DNA of 64,000 nucleotides from Desmonostoc muscorum FACHB-395 (GCF_014698035.1 NZ_JACJSF010000006.1:124001-188000); one strand, 5' to 3'; shown: positions 1 through 9,424, numbered from the stretch's first letter. Translations and numbers: made by a program. The notes: generated by a model not told the origin, from the letters alone.

Positions 1-729
1 ATTAAATAGGGAAAACACATCGACAGAGATTAGATTCAGATCAGAGTTATTGCTAAATTTGCCTAGTTCCTCTGCTAATTCCTGGTTATGCTCATTTGTC
101 AAAGCAGTCAAGTTGCTAGATGAACCTGTCGCAAACGCCAATGGAATCTTACCCAAATCAGGCAAGTTAAAGACTAAAATATTTTTTGCGCCAGATGAGG
201 TAAGTAACCCTACTGCATTTGATAAATTCTGAACTGTTTGAGTCGTATTAGTCGCTTGACCAAACACATAATCATTTGCGCCTCCCCACACAGCATAGAG
301 GGCATTTGGATCAAGCTTCTGATTGGCTTGTTGCGTCAACAAGCCGACTTGCTCCAGTACTCCTGGTAACGGTGCATTAGGAACAACAGCATTACCTTGA
401 CCAGAACTAGCACCGCCCACAGCAAAGTTAATCCCTTGGTTAGGAATACTAGGATTTAAAGTAATGTATGGAGAGGGTGTTAATCCTAGCTGATCTCCAA
501 GGTAGTCTACCCACACCTGATCATTAGAAAAACGTCCTTGAAAGTATGGTGGATCTTGGGGAATAGCTGTTGTCGGAGCGACTAAACCACCAGTAGCACC
601 GAAGACATTGCCAGTATCAGAAAGGCTGTCGCCAAATACGTAAAATTTGCTAAAACTCGCTGCACTCGCCTTGAGCGGTAACATGAAAGATAGGAGAACA
701 AATCCTGCGGCTACAGCTTGTTTTTTCAT
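1..729 (-). CDS. GDSL/SGNH-type esterase (phospholipase/lecithinase/hemolysin-like), C-terminus beyond window edge
   Basis: Reading leftward from an ATG at 729, 243 codons stay open to the window edge, so only the N-terminal part is present. The protein starts with a signal peptide (MKKQAVAAG, hydrophobic core, cleavage near ASAAS). It is followed at once by FYVFGDSLSDTGN, the GDSL block I with the nucleophile serine, then by NFAVGGASSG (block II-like) and YAVWGGANDY (block III, GxND). The late segment resembles the SVDVFSLFN stretch seen in COG3240 hydrolases. The family cleaves ester bonds of lipids or other acyl substrates outside the cytoplasm; the substrate here is unknown. Some family members carry C-terminal anchors such as PEP-CTERM or autotransporter domains, which could lie outside the window. 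The family call is firm, the substrate open. Confidence 0.85.
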   Translation of the reverse strand, partial: MKKQAVAAGFVLLSFMLPLKASAASFSKFYVFGDSLSDTGNVFGATGGLVAPTTAIPQDPPYFQGRFSNDQVWVDYLGDQLGLTPSPYITLNPSIPNQGINFAVGGASSGQGNAVVPNAPLPGVLEQVGLLTQQANQKLDPNALYAVWGGANDYVFGQATNTTQTVQNLSNAVGLLTSSGAKNILVFNLPDLGKIPLAFATGSSSNLTALTNEHNQELAEELGKFSNNSDLNLISVDVFSLFN

Positions 730-1046
730 ATTTGTTTTACCTGTGGTATTTTTTAGTTTGTTTTAAAGTAATGAAAAGGCGATCGCTGGCAATTTGTTTT
801 TTGAGTTAATTCAAACTAAGTACGTATATTGAGTTAATTTACGTTGTTTTACCTAACTATGCCTCAAAAATTCATCAAACACAGGTAAAAACGCTGAAAA
901 CACTTAGATTTACATTTTCTTGATAAAAAATCAGTGTATTACAAAGAAATCGCAAATTTTCCATGCTAGAGCTTGGGCATTGTCCACTTTTCTGCTACGG
1001 ATAAACTAACCGCAACAGAATGGCGTAACCCTTCGTAGACATCGCT
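730..1046. other. Intergenic spacer with partial dispersed repeat
   Basis: No gene is visible. The stretch is AT-rich, holds a HIP1-like site near 778-786 and the phrase TTGAGTTAATT twice (about 800-840). At its right end (1021-1045) TGGCGTAACCC/TTCGTAGACATCGC is a degenerate copy of the dispersed repeat also found at 3736, 33658, 45983 and 58453. It lies upstream of the esterase and downstream of the SLH lipoprotein, so the esterase promoter is probably here, but no clear promoter can be named. Confidence 0.4.
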
Positions 1047-2441
1047 TTAACTTCGCTTTAGCTTCAAAGCTTCAGTTGCCGACACACCTTCACTCTGACT
1101 GCCGAAATACCACAAAGTCATAGCAGCTTCAGCACGAGTTACTGGTTTTTTGGGCTGAAACAGAGTCGTATAGCCAAACACCCGCCGAATATTCGATTGT
1201 TCGCCATTTTGGTAATCAGCCAGCACTGCTCTTAAAGCCTTGGGGTCAATTCGCGCTGAGTCTTGGAAACCCCAGGTCTGTTTAACCGTATCTAAGTTAG
1301 CAGAAGGTAAAGCTTGACGAGTATCTAGGGGTAATTTCCACAACAGTAATTGTTCCCGCGTTAGGGGTGCATCAGGACGAAACAAAACGGCTGTGGAATC
1401 TCCAGACAAAGGACTAGGAATTAGCCCAGCTTCGGCTAATCCCTGAATTGCTGGAAAATCAGGGTCTTTTGCGGTAACATCACTAAAAACTGGTTGAGTG
1501 CTTTCTGATGCCAAGCGAATTTGTTTAGCTGGATTGCTGGCATACATAGCATTGTTAGCAGCAATTAGCCAACGAGCATATTCCCGATGTGTAACAATTT
1601 TACCGGGTTCAAACTGGTTATTTGTGGTAGTAGAATTACTCTTAGTTGCCTTTGGTTCTAGGGATAAAACACCTAATGCGGCTAAGTCTTGGATGTGTTG
1701 CCGCCATTCTTGTGGTACTTTATTCAGATCGCTGAATTCTTGAGATTCAGTTGTGGCTGTAGGAGTTGTTTGGTTATTAGCCGTACTTTGTGGCTGTGCT
1801 GCCAAGTTTGCAGGTGGTACTGGGCCAATGAACTGTGGATTTCCTGGTTGAGGAGCGACGTTAGTAGTTTCGTTAGAATTTGTATTTGGGGTAGTTTGTG
1901 CCGTAGCAATACTATTCGGTACGTAATCAATCAGTAATTCTGTGGCGGTTTGCGGTTGATTGGGTGTAGCGTTAGTAACTGATTTAGGCTGAATGGAAAT
2001 CTTCAACAGTAAATTATTACGACGTACCTCAAAAGTACCTCCCGCATCATCTGTTGGTTGTTGCAAAATCTGCCAGTTATTTGTTTTAAACTGGTTGCCA
2101 TAAAAACTAGCGATAAAGTTGCTAGGGTCAGAACTCAACCAACGAGTTGAGGTTTTATTTTCTGAACCGCTAGCAGGTATAACTTCCTCTAGTTTGGCAT
2201 TGGCATATAAAGGTATATCTTTGGGAAAATCAGTTGGTAACTGAACTGTTGAATCGTTTGGCTGTGCTTGTGGTTGCTTACTCTGAGATTCTCCAAAGAC
2301 AACTGGATTGCTTTGCAGCTTCGGATCTGCCGCCAAAGATTCTTCAAGGTTTTTGGCGACTGGACTGTTAGCACAGGCTGTTAAGGAAGTCAGTAGAACA
2401 GCCCAAATTAGAAATACAGCTGGACGTTTACAGGGAAGCAC
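1047..2441 (-). CDS. SLH-domain-containing lipoprotein
   Basis: 464 residues from a GTG start at 2441; an in-frame stop lies three codons upstream, so the N-terminus is fixed. The N-terminus is a lipoprotein signal with lipobox LTAC (Cys about residue 23). Residues about 70-175 form a compact domain containing WLSSDPSNFIASFYG and LLIDYVP. A Gln/Asn/Thr/Pro-rich linker follows (about 176-235). The C-terminal half holds three S-layer-homology-like segments: FSDLNKVPQEWRQHIQDLAALGV, then FSDVTAKDPDFPAIQGLAEAGL with TREQLLLW, and a last one ending in TRAEAAMTLWYF. SLH domains bind peptidoglycan-linked polymers, so a cell-wall or outer-membrane tether is likely. It appears monocistronic. The exact role is unknown. 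Confidence 0.8.
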   Translation of the reverse strand: MLPCKRPAVFLIWAVLLTSLTACANSPVAKNLEESLAADPKLQSNPVVFGESQSKQPQAQPNDSTVQLPTDFPKDIPLYANAKLEEVIPASGSENKTSTRWLSSDPSNFIASFYGNQFKTNNWQILQQPTDDAGGTFEVRRNNLLLKISIQPKSVTNATPNQPQTATELLIDYVPNSIATAQTTPNTNSNETTNVAPQPGNPQFIGPVPPANLAAQPQSTANNQTTPTATTESQEFSDLNKVPQEWRQHIQDLAALGVLSLEPKATKSNSTTTNNQFEPGKIVTHREYARWLIAANNAMYASNPAKQIRLASESTQPVFSDVTAKDPDFPAIQGLAEAGLIPSPLSGDSTAVLFRPDAPLTREQLLLWKLPLDTRQALPSANLDTVKQTWGFQDSARIDPKALRAVLADYQNGEQSNIRRVFGYTTLFQPKKPVTRAEAAMTLWYFGSQSEGVSATEALKLKRS

Positions 2442-2684
2442 AGGAAATCACAAATGAGTTTCAATTCCTACCCTAGCGCAGACTGTTCATTAATTGAGCA
2501 TTGTGCAGAAGAGGCAGAGGGGAAGAGAGCAGGGAGCAGAGGGGAAAGTTATTCTGCTTCTATCCCTTACCCCCAGCTCCCCAGCTCCTTCTGCTCCCTG
2601 TCTCTCAGTATCAGCAAAACACACTACCGACTCAGCACGTCGTCTTAGTAAATGTCTTTATTAATATCTCTAAAAATGAGTAAA

Positions 2685-2702
2685 CGGTAGCAAAAGCTAC
2701 CG
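2685..2702. terminator. Short perfect hairpin
   Basis: CGGTAGC-AAAA-GCTACCG is a 7-bp perfect stem with a 4-base loop. No clean T-run follows on either strand (TATTGTCTTCG on the right, TTTACTCATTT on the left), so terminator function is only possible. It sits about 245 bp upstream of the SLH lipoprotein start. Confidence 0.3.
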
Positions 2703-3735
2703 TATTGTCTTCGTTTTACAGCCATTAGGTTTTTATAATTCCCATGCTTATTTATAGAGTTCCCAAAAATTCTGGCAAACTAACATTTTTGGGAAAAAAA
2801 CAGAAATAAATCTGAAATACTTGCTATACAAGAGTTTTATAATTTTGAGACCCTAAGCTTACAGGGATTAGGACAGGTTAAGGGAGTTTTTAGTCAGCAG
2901 TTTAGTGCTGCTCAAAATTAATATGGCAAAATTACTAGATTGAGAATCCATTTTTGAGATATTTCTCGAAATATTCAATTGCCAGAGCAGATAACTGATT
3001 GGGAACTTGCTAAAGAACATTTTAGCTACCAAAAGCTTTAATCTGCTTCCAGATGCACGAACTTAATGCGATCGCTAAACACCTAAAGTGATAAACTAGG
3101 AATAAAGCCCCCTTAGCCTCACCCAAAGAGGGAAATCAATTAAAGTTCGCTAACACTGGCTTACAATCGATTCTGGAAATTATTCATCTGACGATGGTAA
3201 GCTGAATAAGGCAATAGCCAGAAAATGCCAGTGTTCAGCAATTCCAGGGACTTAGCGTAAGTTCGTTATTCTCGGCAACTGGGGTCATAACCAAAACAGT
3301 CAAGTGTCGCAGCAGTTTCCCTAATTTCTATAAATAGATTTTCTGGGGAAAATGTTACTTGTGCTGTAGTCAAGAGTTTCTTGGCAGCCTCGAAAGCAGT
3401 AAGTACTGACTCTAAAAGTGCGTAGTTTATCGCCGTAGGCATCGCCCTGATGTTATCCAAAAAGTTGTCTTAGGGCAACCCATCCCCTATTCTCCTGAGA
3501 TAGGCAGGTCTTCTTTGAGGAAGGCTGGGCACAGAGTACGCTTCGTAAGTTATATATAGGCAGTACATAGTTGTTAGCGATAGCTGTTTTCCTAATCCTA
3601 ATAATGATTGGGTTGAGGCAAACAAGACACTTCATTGGATGCACTGGCGTTGAAAAAACCCTCTCTCCACAAACTTGGTCTAAACAGTTAACAGCTTACT
3701 GATAGATTAGATACAATTAGCATCTGCGTTTAGTT

Positions 3736-3769
3736 GGGCGTAGGCTTTGCCCGCCGTAGGCATCGCTTG
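3736..3769. repeat. Dispersed Nostoc-type repeat (GCGTAGGC...CATCGCTT family)
   Basis: GGGCGTAGGCTTTGCCCGC followed by CGTAGGCATCGCTTG. The left half can fold on itself (GGGC/GCCC). Related copies are seen at about 1021-1045, 3430-3444, 26402-26430 (inside a hairpin), 33658-33689, 45983-46014 and 58453-58478 (opposite orientation). All are intergenic. The copy-to-copy similarity is seen by eye; the origin is unknown. Confidence 0.6.
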
Positions 3770-4079
3770 TTGAAAGCGAGTAGTCAATTTGACATACTGC
3801 TTTACTAGCCGATTTGACATAGTATTAAACCTTTCACCTGCTAACTCTAGCGACAATTTTTCATTCAGGGCAAACTAAGGCTTATATTCAAGGGTCTTGG
3901 GTGTTTCTTGGAGATGAAGTTAGTCAAAAATGGGCAAAAGGCTGAAAAAGATATATTTAGTGTCAAAAATGCAGAACTAAGAGCAGTATGAAAATCTAAA
4001 ATAGATATTAAATTGAAGACCAAAACAACGACCATCGACAACCGTTAGTCCATTTTACTTTCTGTAAAGCGTCACCGGG

Positions 4080-5294
4080 TTGTTACCAGTGCTGAAACAC
4101 GATTACATGCAAGTTTCCCAGGATCAGCCTATTTATTCTGAAGCTCCACTCCAACTGTTACTTTTTGTCGATGGACGACCTAAGTCCCGCCAACAAGTGC
4201 AGCGAATACGTGCTTACTTAAAAGAATTGCAGGCTGAGTATACTTTTGAAGTTCAAACTATCGATGTTGGACAACAACCTTACTTAGCAGAACACTTTAA
4301 GTTGGTAGCAACGCCAGCTTTAATCAAAATCCATCCTGAACCACGACAGGTTTTGGCTGGGAGTAATATCATAGCGCAATTGAAAAACTGGTGGCCTCGC
4401 TGGCAAGTCGCTGTAGACGCTTACTTAAAATTACAGGAAGACTTGCAAGAACACATGGACGACAATGGTCGGGGCACATTACCCAAATCCACTATCCATT
4501 CAGTTGCTGTTTCTGCTGAACTAATCCGACTCTCAGACGAAATTTTTCGCTTGAAACAGGAAAAAGATAACCTCCAAGAGCAGCTACAGTTTAAAGATCG
4601 GGTGATTGCGATGCTGGCGCACGATCTCCGTAATCCTCTAACTGCTGCCGCGATCGCAATGGAAACTCTCCAATCTAACTACAATCTAGAGACAGGGGAA
4701 TTCCAGCGCCTCAAGCCATCAATGACAGCACATTTATTAAAACAAGCCCGCAATCAAACTAAGGTCATTGACCGAATGATTACTGACCTTTTGCAAGTAG
4801 GTCGTGGAAAAGATACAGAGTTTCCTCTACTACCACAAAAGGTACAACTAGGTAAAGTCTTTTTAGATGTACTCGAAGAATTGTGCGATCGCTACACCGC
4901 CAAATCCCAAGAGGTTGAAACAGATATTCCTAGTGACTTACCTTATGTATATGCTGACCCAGAACGCATCCGCCAAGTGCTAGTGAATCTGTTAGATAAT
5001 GCCATTAAATATACCCCAGAAGGTGGCAAGATTAGCGTTTCGGGATTGCACCGCACTACCCAAAAAGTTCAGTTTAGTATTGGCGATACTGGGCCTGGTA
5101 TTCCTGTAGAGAATCGCGATCGCATCTTTGAAAACCACTTCCGCCTACAACGGGATGAAGGTAAAGAAGGTTACGGCATTGGTCTTTGTTTATGCCAACG
5201 TATTATCCTGGCACACTATGGCCAAATTTGGGTAGACTCTGCCCCCAATAACGGAGCATGGTTCCACTTCACGCTGCCAGTTTATCCTTCTTAG
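4080..5294 (+). CDS. sasA: Circadian clock output histidine kinase SasA
   Basis: 404 residues from a TTG at 4080. An in-frame ATG at 4107 (MQVSQDQP) is an equally credible start and would give 395 residues; no strong ribosome binding site decides. Residues about 24-110 form the KaiB-like thioredoxin-fold sensor domain ([31 protein letters not shown]) that in the family competes with KaiB for KaiC. A short coiled coil follows, then the HisKA domain with H-box HDLRNPLT (phospho-acceptor His181) and the ATPase domain with N-box [14 protein letters not shown] (about 303), DTGPGIP and YGIGLCLC. There are no membrane segments, so it is cytoplasmic. SasA passes clock phase from KaiC to the response regulator RpaA. 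No kai genes are in the window, as is usual. Confidence 0.95.
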   Translation: MLPVLKHDYMQVSQDQPIYSEAPLQLLLFVDGRPKSRQQVQRIRAYLKELQAEYTFEVQTIDVGQQPYLAEHFKLVATPALIKIHPEPRQVLAGSNIIAQLKNWWPRWQVAVDAYLKLQEDLQEHMDDNGRGTLPKSTIHSVAVSAELIRLSDEIFRLKQEKDNLQEQLQFKDRVIAMLAHDLRNPLTAAAIAMETLQSNYNLETGEFQRLKPSMTAHLLKQARNQTKVIDRMITDLLQVGRGKDTEFPLLPQKVQLGKVFLDVLEELCDRYTAKSQEVETDIPSDLPYVYADPERIRQVLVNLLDNAIKYTPEGGKISVSGLHRTTQKVQFSIGDTGPGIPVENRDRIFENHFRLQRDEGKEGYGIGLCLCQRIILAHYGQIWVDSAPNNGAWFHFTLPVYPS

Positions 5295-5308
5295 GCAATG
5301 GATATTCA

Positions 5309-5339
5309 CAAATGACAAATGACAAATGACAAATGACAA
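5309..5339. repeat. Heptamer short tandem repeat (AAATGAC)n
   Basis: Four consecutive copies of AAATGAC directly after the sasA stop. Short tandemly repeated heptamers of this kind are established features of Anabaena/Nostoc intergenic DNA. Related arrays occur at 35397-35433, 46784-46803 and 54829-54900. Confidence 0.8.
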
Positions 5340-6410
5340 TTAAAAACTTGAGATAAAGCGATCGCGCCCCCCTGCCTTTGCTTCGTAGAGTGCTTTATCT
5401 GCTCGCACAATCAAATCTGAAGGTGAGGATTCCCAAGTAGGGACAAGAGTTGCTACGCCCATACTTAGCGTGACATACTGACTCACCGCAGATCCGGCGT
5501 GAGCAATTTGCAAATCTTTGATTCCCGCTTGTATGGTTGCGGCCACGTGAATTGCACCAGATGCATGGGTGTATGGCATAATCACAGCAAATTCTTCGCC
5601 ACCATAACGCGCTACTAAATCTTGATGTTTTTGCGCCTTCAGATTTAAGACCGCACCCACCTTTTGTAAACAGACATCTCCAGCAGGATGGCCATATTTA
5701 TCGTTATAAAATTTAAAATAGTCGATATCACACAAAATCATTGACAAAGGAGATTCCTCTTGGGCAAGATTAATCCACTGAGTATTGAGATAATCGTCAA
5801 AGCGACGACGATTAGCCAAATCAGTTAAGCCATCTACATTGGCAAGGTGCTGCAAAGCTTGGTTTGCTGCCTCTAATTGCTTGTATACTTGTGCTTGCTG
5901 TAGCAGTCGGCGCAATCGTTGACGCAATACAGGCCAGTGAATTGGCTTAGTAACATAATCAGTGGCTCCTGCATCAAAAGCACGGTTTACAGATTCCTCA
6001 TCGTCCAAGCATGTGATCATCAATATGGGAGTGCGCTCCCATATTTTGGAGATAACAGTATTGTTAAGAGCCGAATCAGTATCAAAGGTTGCAAGGGCTG
6101 AGATTAAATTATTCCTGGCAATTTGGAGCAATTGCTTACAGCAGGTAAAGCCATCCATCACAGGCATTACAGCATCTAGCAAAACTATATCCGGTTTGAT
6201 AGTCTCGTAAGCATCTAAACATTGCTTACCATCATTGACCTCAACCACTCGATAACCTTCTTGTTCCATAGCTTTACGCAACAATACTCGGATAGTCTTG
6301 TCATCATCAGCCACTAGAATCAGTGGTGGTTGTTTAGAAACAGAAAATGAGCTTATGCCTGACATGAGTTGCCTTCCACTTGCAGGATTATTCTGAAAAA
6401 GGCTGTGCAA
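5340..6410 (-). CDS. Response regulator with REC and GGDEF (diguanylate cyclase) domains
   Basis: 356 residues. Residues about 28-175 are a receiver domain: LILVADDDKTI gives the acidic pocket, LLDAVMP holds the phospho-acceptor Asp79, and VTKP the conserved Lys. The receiver carries an unusual insertion of roughly 25 residues (RNNLISALATFDTDSALNNT) between strands 3 and 4. After a helical linker, a GGDEF domain contains DGLTDLANRR and the active-site motif YGGEEF (about 268-272). This predicts synthesis of cyclic di-GMP from GTP on phosphorylation. The inhibitory I-site is degenerate (KHQD where RxxD is usual), so product feedback may be weak. An alternative start is Met16. It converges with sasA and no cognate kinase is adjacent. 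An out-of-frame CBS-like remnant lies just upstream. Confidence 0.9.
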   Translation of the reverse strand: MHSLFQNNPASGRQLMSGISSFSVSKQPPLILVADDDKTIRVLLRKAMEQEGYRVVEVNDGKQCLDAYETIKPDIVLLDAVMPVMDGFTCCKQLLQIARNNLISALATFDTDSALNNTVISKIWERTPILMITCLDDEESVNRAFDAGATDYVTKPIHWPVLRQRLRRLLQQAQVYKQLEAANQALQHLANVDGLTDLANRRRFDDYLNTQWINLAQEESPLSMILCDIDYFKFYNDKYGHPAGDVCLQKVGAVLNLKAQKHQDLVARYGGEEFAVIMPYTHASGAIHVAATIQAGIKDLQIAHAGSAVSQYVTLSMGVATLVPTWESSPSDLIVRADKALYEAKAGGRDRFISSF

Positions 6411-6583
6411 CTCAATCGCATGGGAGCGATCGCTCTTTTCATCAATGCCAGAATTTGCGGCAAAGGTGTGTCTGGCTTCACAATCAACTGTTTTTTGACA
6501 ATAGACTGCTCAATGTTCTTGAGCCAAGCAAGCGGTAGATAACTAAGTTGCATAGACAATCTATAATTGGAACGCGAAGGCAA
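6353..6583 (-). pseudogene. Remnant of a CBS-domain protein (N-terminal fragment)
   Basis: A 76-codon leftward frame overlaps the start of the REC-GGDEF gene out of frame. Its first half reads like the beginning of a cyanobacterial CBS-domain signalling protein (LKNIEQSIVKKQ, then LIVKPDTPLPQILALM, the typical first strand and helix of a CBS motif). The match ends after ILALM; the rest of the CBS pair is missing and the remaining residues look random. The likeliest reading is that an internal deletion removed most of a CBS protein upstream of the response regulator. The alternative is a frameshifted N-terminus of the same gene. Either way, an intact CBS protein is not present. Confidence 0.4.
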
Positions 6584-7259
6584 TTTTTACCTTTTTGTTC
6601 GGCTATGGTTATGGGAGGAAGTGTTGCTTTTATATTTCCCCATTGTTAAAGTTAAATTGCAATTCTTTTGAAAATTGCAAATACGCACCTTAATTAATTA
6701 GTTTATAAACTTAGCGAAATAGAGAAAAGCAGTTGTCAAAGTACGTTCAGAAAATATAGCAGCCCTAAATCATTCGTGAGAGATAAAATCCCTGAAAGGC
6801 TTTAAAATACGCATTTTTAATCTACGTATTTTCTTACGTTTAAATTTTGATTGCTATAGCTAATATTAAATACTAATATCACTTGACTTAAATGTCTTTA
6901 GTCTATTGGAAAGTGGGGATAAGAACTCAGTATAATTACATAAGACGAAGATTTAACTTAGTTCAAATTTTTATTGTCTAATCACTTTGAGTTAATAAAT
7001 TAAGTAAAAATTCTTATTTCATCCGATTAAGTATATTTAGTTAAGTTAAAAATCGATTTTTTATTCTAAAAAACAGTAATTTAGTAGTTAAGTTTATATA
7101 TTAGATATACTAAACTAAGCTGGATATCTTAAAGAGCTAAATCCTATTAGTACTGCACAGAAAGCAGTTAAAATAGATAGAATACCCCTTCTTTGACTAC
7201 AAAAATAACCCGACGTTATTACAAAAAACAAATCCATTTGTATTTACAAAATCTTTAAA
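6584..7259. other. AT-rich intergenic spacer
   Basis: About 675 bp of strongly AT-rich sequence between divergent genes, dominated by TTAAGTTA/TTAGTTAAG-type words and containing no plausible coding frame. It must hold the promoters of both neighbours, but I see no clear -35/-10 pair or operator. Confidence 0.4.
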
Positions 7260-7520
7260 ATGCCAGATTCATTAATGTATCAGCAAGATCACTTTGTTCT
7301 TTTAGAAACAAATAAGCCAGAGCAATTTTTGACACAATCAGAGTTATTAGAAAAGCTTAAAACGACTCTCCAGCAACTTATAATTCAAGATTTACCACCT
7401 GACTTGCAAAACTTTGATACTGTGGAAGCTCAAGCACAATATTTACTCGACACCGGCTGTGAATTAGATATTGGCCCTGGGCAATATTTACAATGGTATG
7501 CAGTTCGTTTAGAAAAATAA
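7260..7520 (+). CDS. CRR7-type protein (chlororespiratory reduction 7 family)
   Basis: 86 residues, ATG start. The central motif LPPDLQNFDTVEAQAQYLLD and the ending LDIGPGQYLQWYAVRLEK match the pattern I recall for the CRR7 family. In plants this family is needed for accumulation of the chloroplast NDH-1 complex. No signal peptide or membrane segment is present, so it is cytosolic or peripherally thylakoid-associated. There is no obvious Shine-Dalgarno sequence. It is transcribed alone from an AT-rich leader and ends before a 10-bp inverted repeat at 7608. The family assignment is from memory of the C-terminal motif; a role in cyanobacterial NDH-1 is inference. Confidence 0.7.
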   Translation: MPDSLMYQQDHFVLLETNKPEQFLTQSELLEKLKTTLQQLIIQDLPPDLQNFDTVEAQAQYLLDTGCELDIGPGQYLQWYAVRLEK

Positions 7521-7607
7521 CTTTTTGGTTAGTAGTAAAAAAACGAGTCAATGCTGTATATAGCAATACAATTGACTTAATGATCATCCGTGGCAATTTT
7601 TAGGCGT

Positions 7608-7635
7608 GTAGAGACGCGAAACTTTGCGTCTCTAC
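7608..7635. terminator. Perfect inverted repeat, probable bidirectional terminator/repeat element
   Basis: GTAGAGACGC-GAAACTTT-GCGTCTCTAC has 10-bp perfect arms. It lies between the convergent CRR7-type gene and the DUF2854 gene. A related GAGACG...CGTCTC hairpin is present at about 51221-51244, so it may be a dispersed palindrome used as a terminator. Confidence 0.5.
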
Positions 7636-7773
7636 TTAGGTTGATGCTATCCCCGATGAAAGTGAAAACTTCAGTTAAATTAAGTACAGAGAGGGTTTCT
7701 TTGTCGATAACTTAAGTAAAATTTGGGTAACGACAAGCCATAAAGTTTTGGTAACAATAACTTTTGTCCCTGA

Positions 7774-8343
7774 CTATTGACTACTGACAAGTGACTCTTT
7801 TGGAGTATTAATCAGCGCTAACTCAATTGTATTTTCAGATGGCTGTGTTATTTGAACCTCCAATCCCGGCCCAAAATAATTAGTCATTTTTTCCTGCTTT
7901 TTTTGCCATACATCAATTGGTATTAGCGGTGAATCAAATTCTAAAATTAGAGCATAGTTACCATTAACTTCTACTTCTCGTAACCCTGTGACTGTTGGCC
8001 GTTCCTGGTCTGTGGGACTCAAACCCAGAAAAGAAAGTGTTGTATCTAAATGAGCATCTTGACCGTAACAATATCGGGTGATATCTTTGCGAATTTTATT
8101 TTGAGTCTCAGTTGCTTGCTGTTCCCGCAGTTTCAATGCTGACGGTGATGTATTTTGGGTAAAGGGTACTGGCTTAAGTTCATTAGCTTTTAGTGCCAGT
8201 CCTCCCAACAATAGAGGAATACCGTAAAAAAATCCAACAAGATTGAGTGTGGCATTATTACCAGCATAGGCGACGAAGCCCATAATGGTTAATATGCCAC
8301 CGATAGTTAAACCGAGTGTTCCCAAAGAGATTTGGCGTAGCAT
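7774..8343 (-). CDS. DUF2854 family membrane protein
   Basis: 189 residues. Two hydrophobic segments occupy the N-terminus (about 7-28, LGTLGLTIGGILTIMGFVAY, and about 32-52, NLVGFFYGIPLLLGGLALKA). A soluble C-terminal domain follows with ITRYCYGQDAHLD and FGPGLEVQITQP. This arrangement is that of DUF2854, found in cyanobacteria and plant chloroplasts, with no assigned biochemical role that I can state. It is probably a thylakoid or plasma-membrane protein with the C-terminal domain in the cytoplasm. It is transcribed alone and is convergent with the CRR7-type gene. Confidence 0.75.
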   Translation of the reverse strand: MLRQISLGTLGLTIGGILTIMGFVAYAGNNATLNLVGFFYGIPLLLGGLALKANELKPVPFTQNTSPSALKLREQQATETQNKIRKDITRYCYGQDAHLDTTLSFLGLSPTDQERPTVTGLREVEVNGNYALILEFDSPLIPIDVWQKKQEKMTNYFGPGLEVQITQPSENTIELALINTPKESLVSSQ

Positions 8344-8690
8344 GAGCTTAAATTAGTATAAATTCTTAATACCTCAGTTTTATTATCATCGGCTATGAGT
8401 AACAAATTAGGGAAGAACATCATCCCCAGAGATTAGTAATTCAACCAACTCAAAATTGCCAGGTTAAGGCTCACACAAAGAGAAGTCAAGAGCTTCTGGC
8501 TTACTGAGTTTAAAACTTCTCTCATGTTAGATACGCTATACCTAGCCTGCTTTTGAATAGGGGTACGGGAGACATGAGGAGTTTCTAGAGAAGACAGTTG
8601 GTGTAGTGGACTACTAAGAGTATAGTGCCCCAAAATGTTGGATTTTGAGTTAACTTAAAATTTAAAGGTAGTTAAAAATGGAAAAAAATA

Positions 8691-8864
8691 ATGGATCTAC
8701 AGACTATAAAAGAACGAATTGTTGCAGTTCAAAGTAAACGCGAGTACCTATTAGGACTGCTAGAGCAACCAAACTTGGGAACATTGAGAGTTGACGTAAA
8801 TCAGGCTTTGGAAGAACTAGATGAATTAATTGATGAATTTAAACGCACCATTCCGGTAGAGTAG
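8691..8864 (+). CDS. Small helical hypothetical protein (57 aa)
   Basis: An ATG at 8691 opens 57 codons ending at TAG 8862-8864. The product begins MDLQTIKERIVAVQSKREY and continues with LLGLLEQPNLGTLRVDV and QALEELDELIDEF. It is almost wholly helix-forming, acidic and without Cys or Trp; two amphipathic helices joined by a PNLGT turn are plausible. No signal peptide is present. An overlapping ATG at 8678 is out of frame and closes after 19 codons, so 8691 is the sensible start. The codon pattern and amphipathic spacing look genuine, but I know no functional family for it. Confidence 0.55.
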   Translation: MDLQTIKERIVAVQSKREYLLGLLEQPNLGTLRVDVNQALEELDELIDEFKRTIPVE

Positions 8865-8992
8865 AAAATAGCATAAATGCGTCGGTTTAACTGTAAACCT
8901 CAGCTAATACCGACGCTCCGTAGTATTATAATATTCTCAAATCCCCAAAATTTAACTAAGCCTGAGCTGGCGAAGCAGCATAGTTGTATCAT

Positions 8993-9424
8993 TTATCCTG
9001 CAACTGAATCATCTTTTGCACGCTGACCTAACCGCCTAACTAAAGCAATCAGTTCACTTGTCGCTACATCTTTCTTGCAAACGTCATCAAAGCTAGACAT
9101 TGCCTTAGTTCCTTGAAAACTTATGTCTTCTACTGAGGAGTAAGCAAGAATTTGGGTGTTCGGAGATATAGCTTTAATTTGGCTAGACGCGCTCCAGCCA
9201 TCCATGACTGGCATTTGTAAATCTAGAACAATTACGTCAGGATGACAACGTTTAACCATTTCTATAGCTTCTTCACCATTACTAGCTAAACCTACTACTT
9301 GAATATTCTCCTGACAAGAAAAAACCAATTGTAAGGTTAGACGAGTCAGTTCATGGTCATCAACTACTAGAACACGCAAGGTAGAAAGCTCACAGGATAA
9401 CATTAACATTGAGGGGAAAGACAA
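8993..9424 (-). CDS. Single-domain response regulator (receiver only)
   Basis: 143 residues. LRVLVVDDHELTRL gives the acidic pair, VIVLDLQMPVMDGW the phospho-acceptor Asp (about residue 69), and the sequence after SFDDVCKKD supplies the conserved Lys region. It resembles receiver domains of NarL-type regulators, but the protein ends right after the receiver, with no HTH. Stand-alone receivers act in phosphorelays or by protein-protein contact. No kinase is adjacent. The start at 9424 is an ATG; Met6 and Met8 are alternatives. Confidence 0.85.
   Translation of the reverse strand: MSFPSMLMLSCELSTLRVLVVDDHELTRLTLQLVFSCQENIQVVGLASNGEEAIEMVKRCHPDVIVLDLQMPVMDGWSASSQIKAISPNTQILAYSSVEDISFQGTKAMSSFDDVCKKDVATSELIALVRRLGQRAKDDSVAG

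Larger units (their letters stand above)
2442..4079. other. Long non-coding, repeat-rich spacer
   Basis: About 1.6 kb without a convincing gene. It holds purine-rich and pyrimidine-rich low-complexity stretches (about 2508-2550 and 2565-2605, roughly complementary to one another), a 7-bp hairpin at 2685-2702, fragments of dispersed repeats at 3430-3444 and 3736-3769, and otherwise AT-rich sequence. Two short leftward open frames (3266-3460 and 3453-3644) overlap each other, incorporate repeat sequence and have no recognisable domain, so I do not call them genes. The sasA promoter should lie near 3850-4079. Confidence 0.5.

Noticed and set aside
3266..3644. Two overlapping short leftward frames (64 and 63 codons)
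   Set aside because: They overlap out of frame, include dispersed-repeat sequence, and have neither ribosome binding site nor recognisable domain.
8433..8633. Leftward 66-codon frame beside the 57-aa gene
   Set aside because: No domain, no signal peptide, no credible ribosome binding site; composition looks like chance reading of intergenic DNA, though a small gene cannot be fully excluded.
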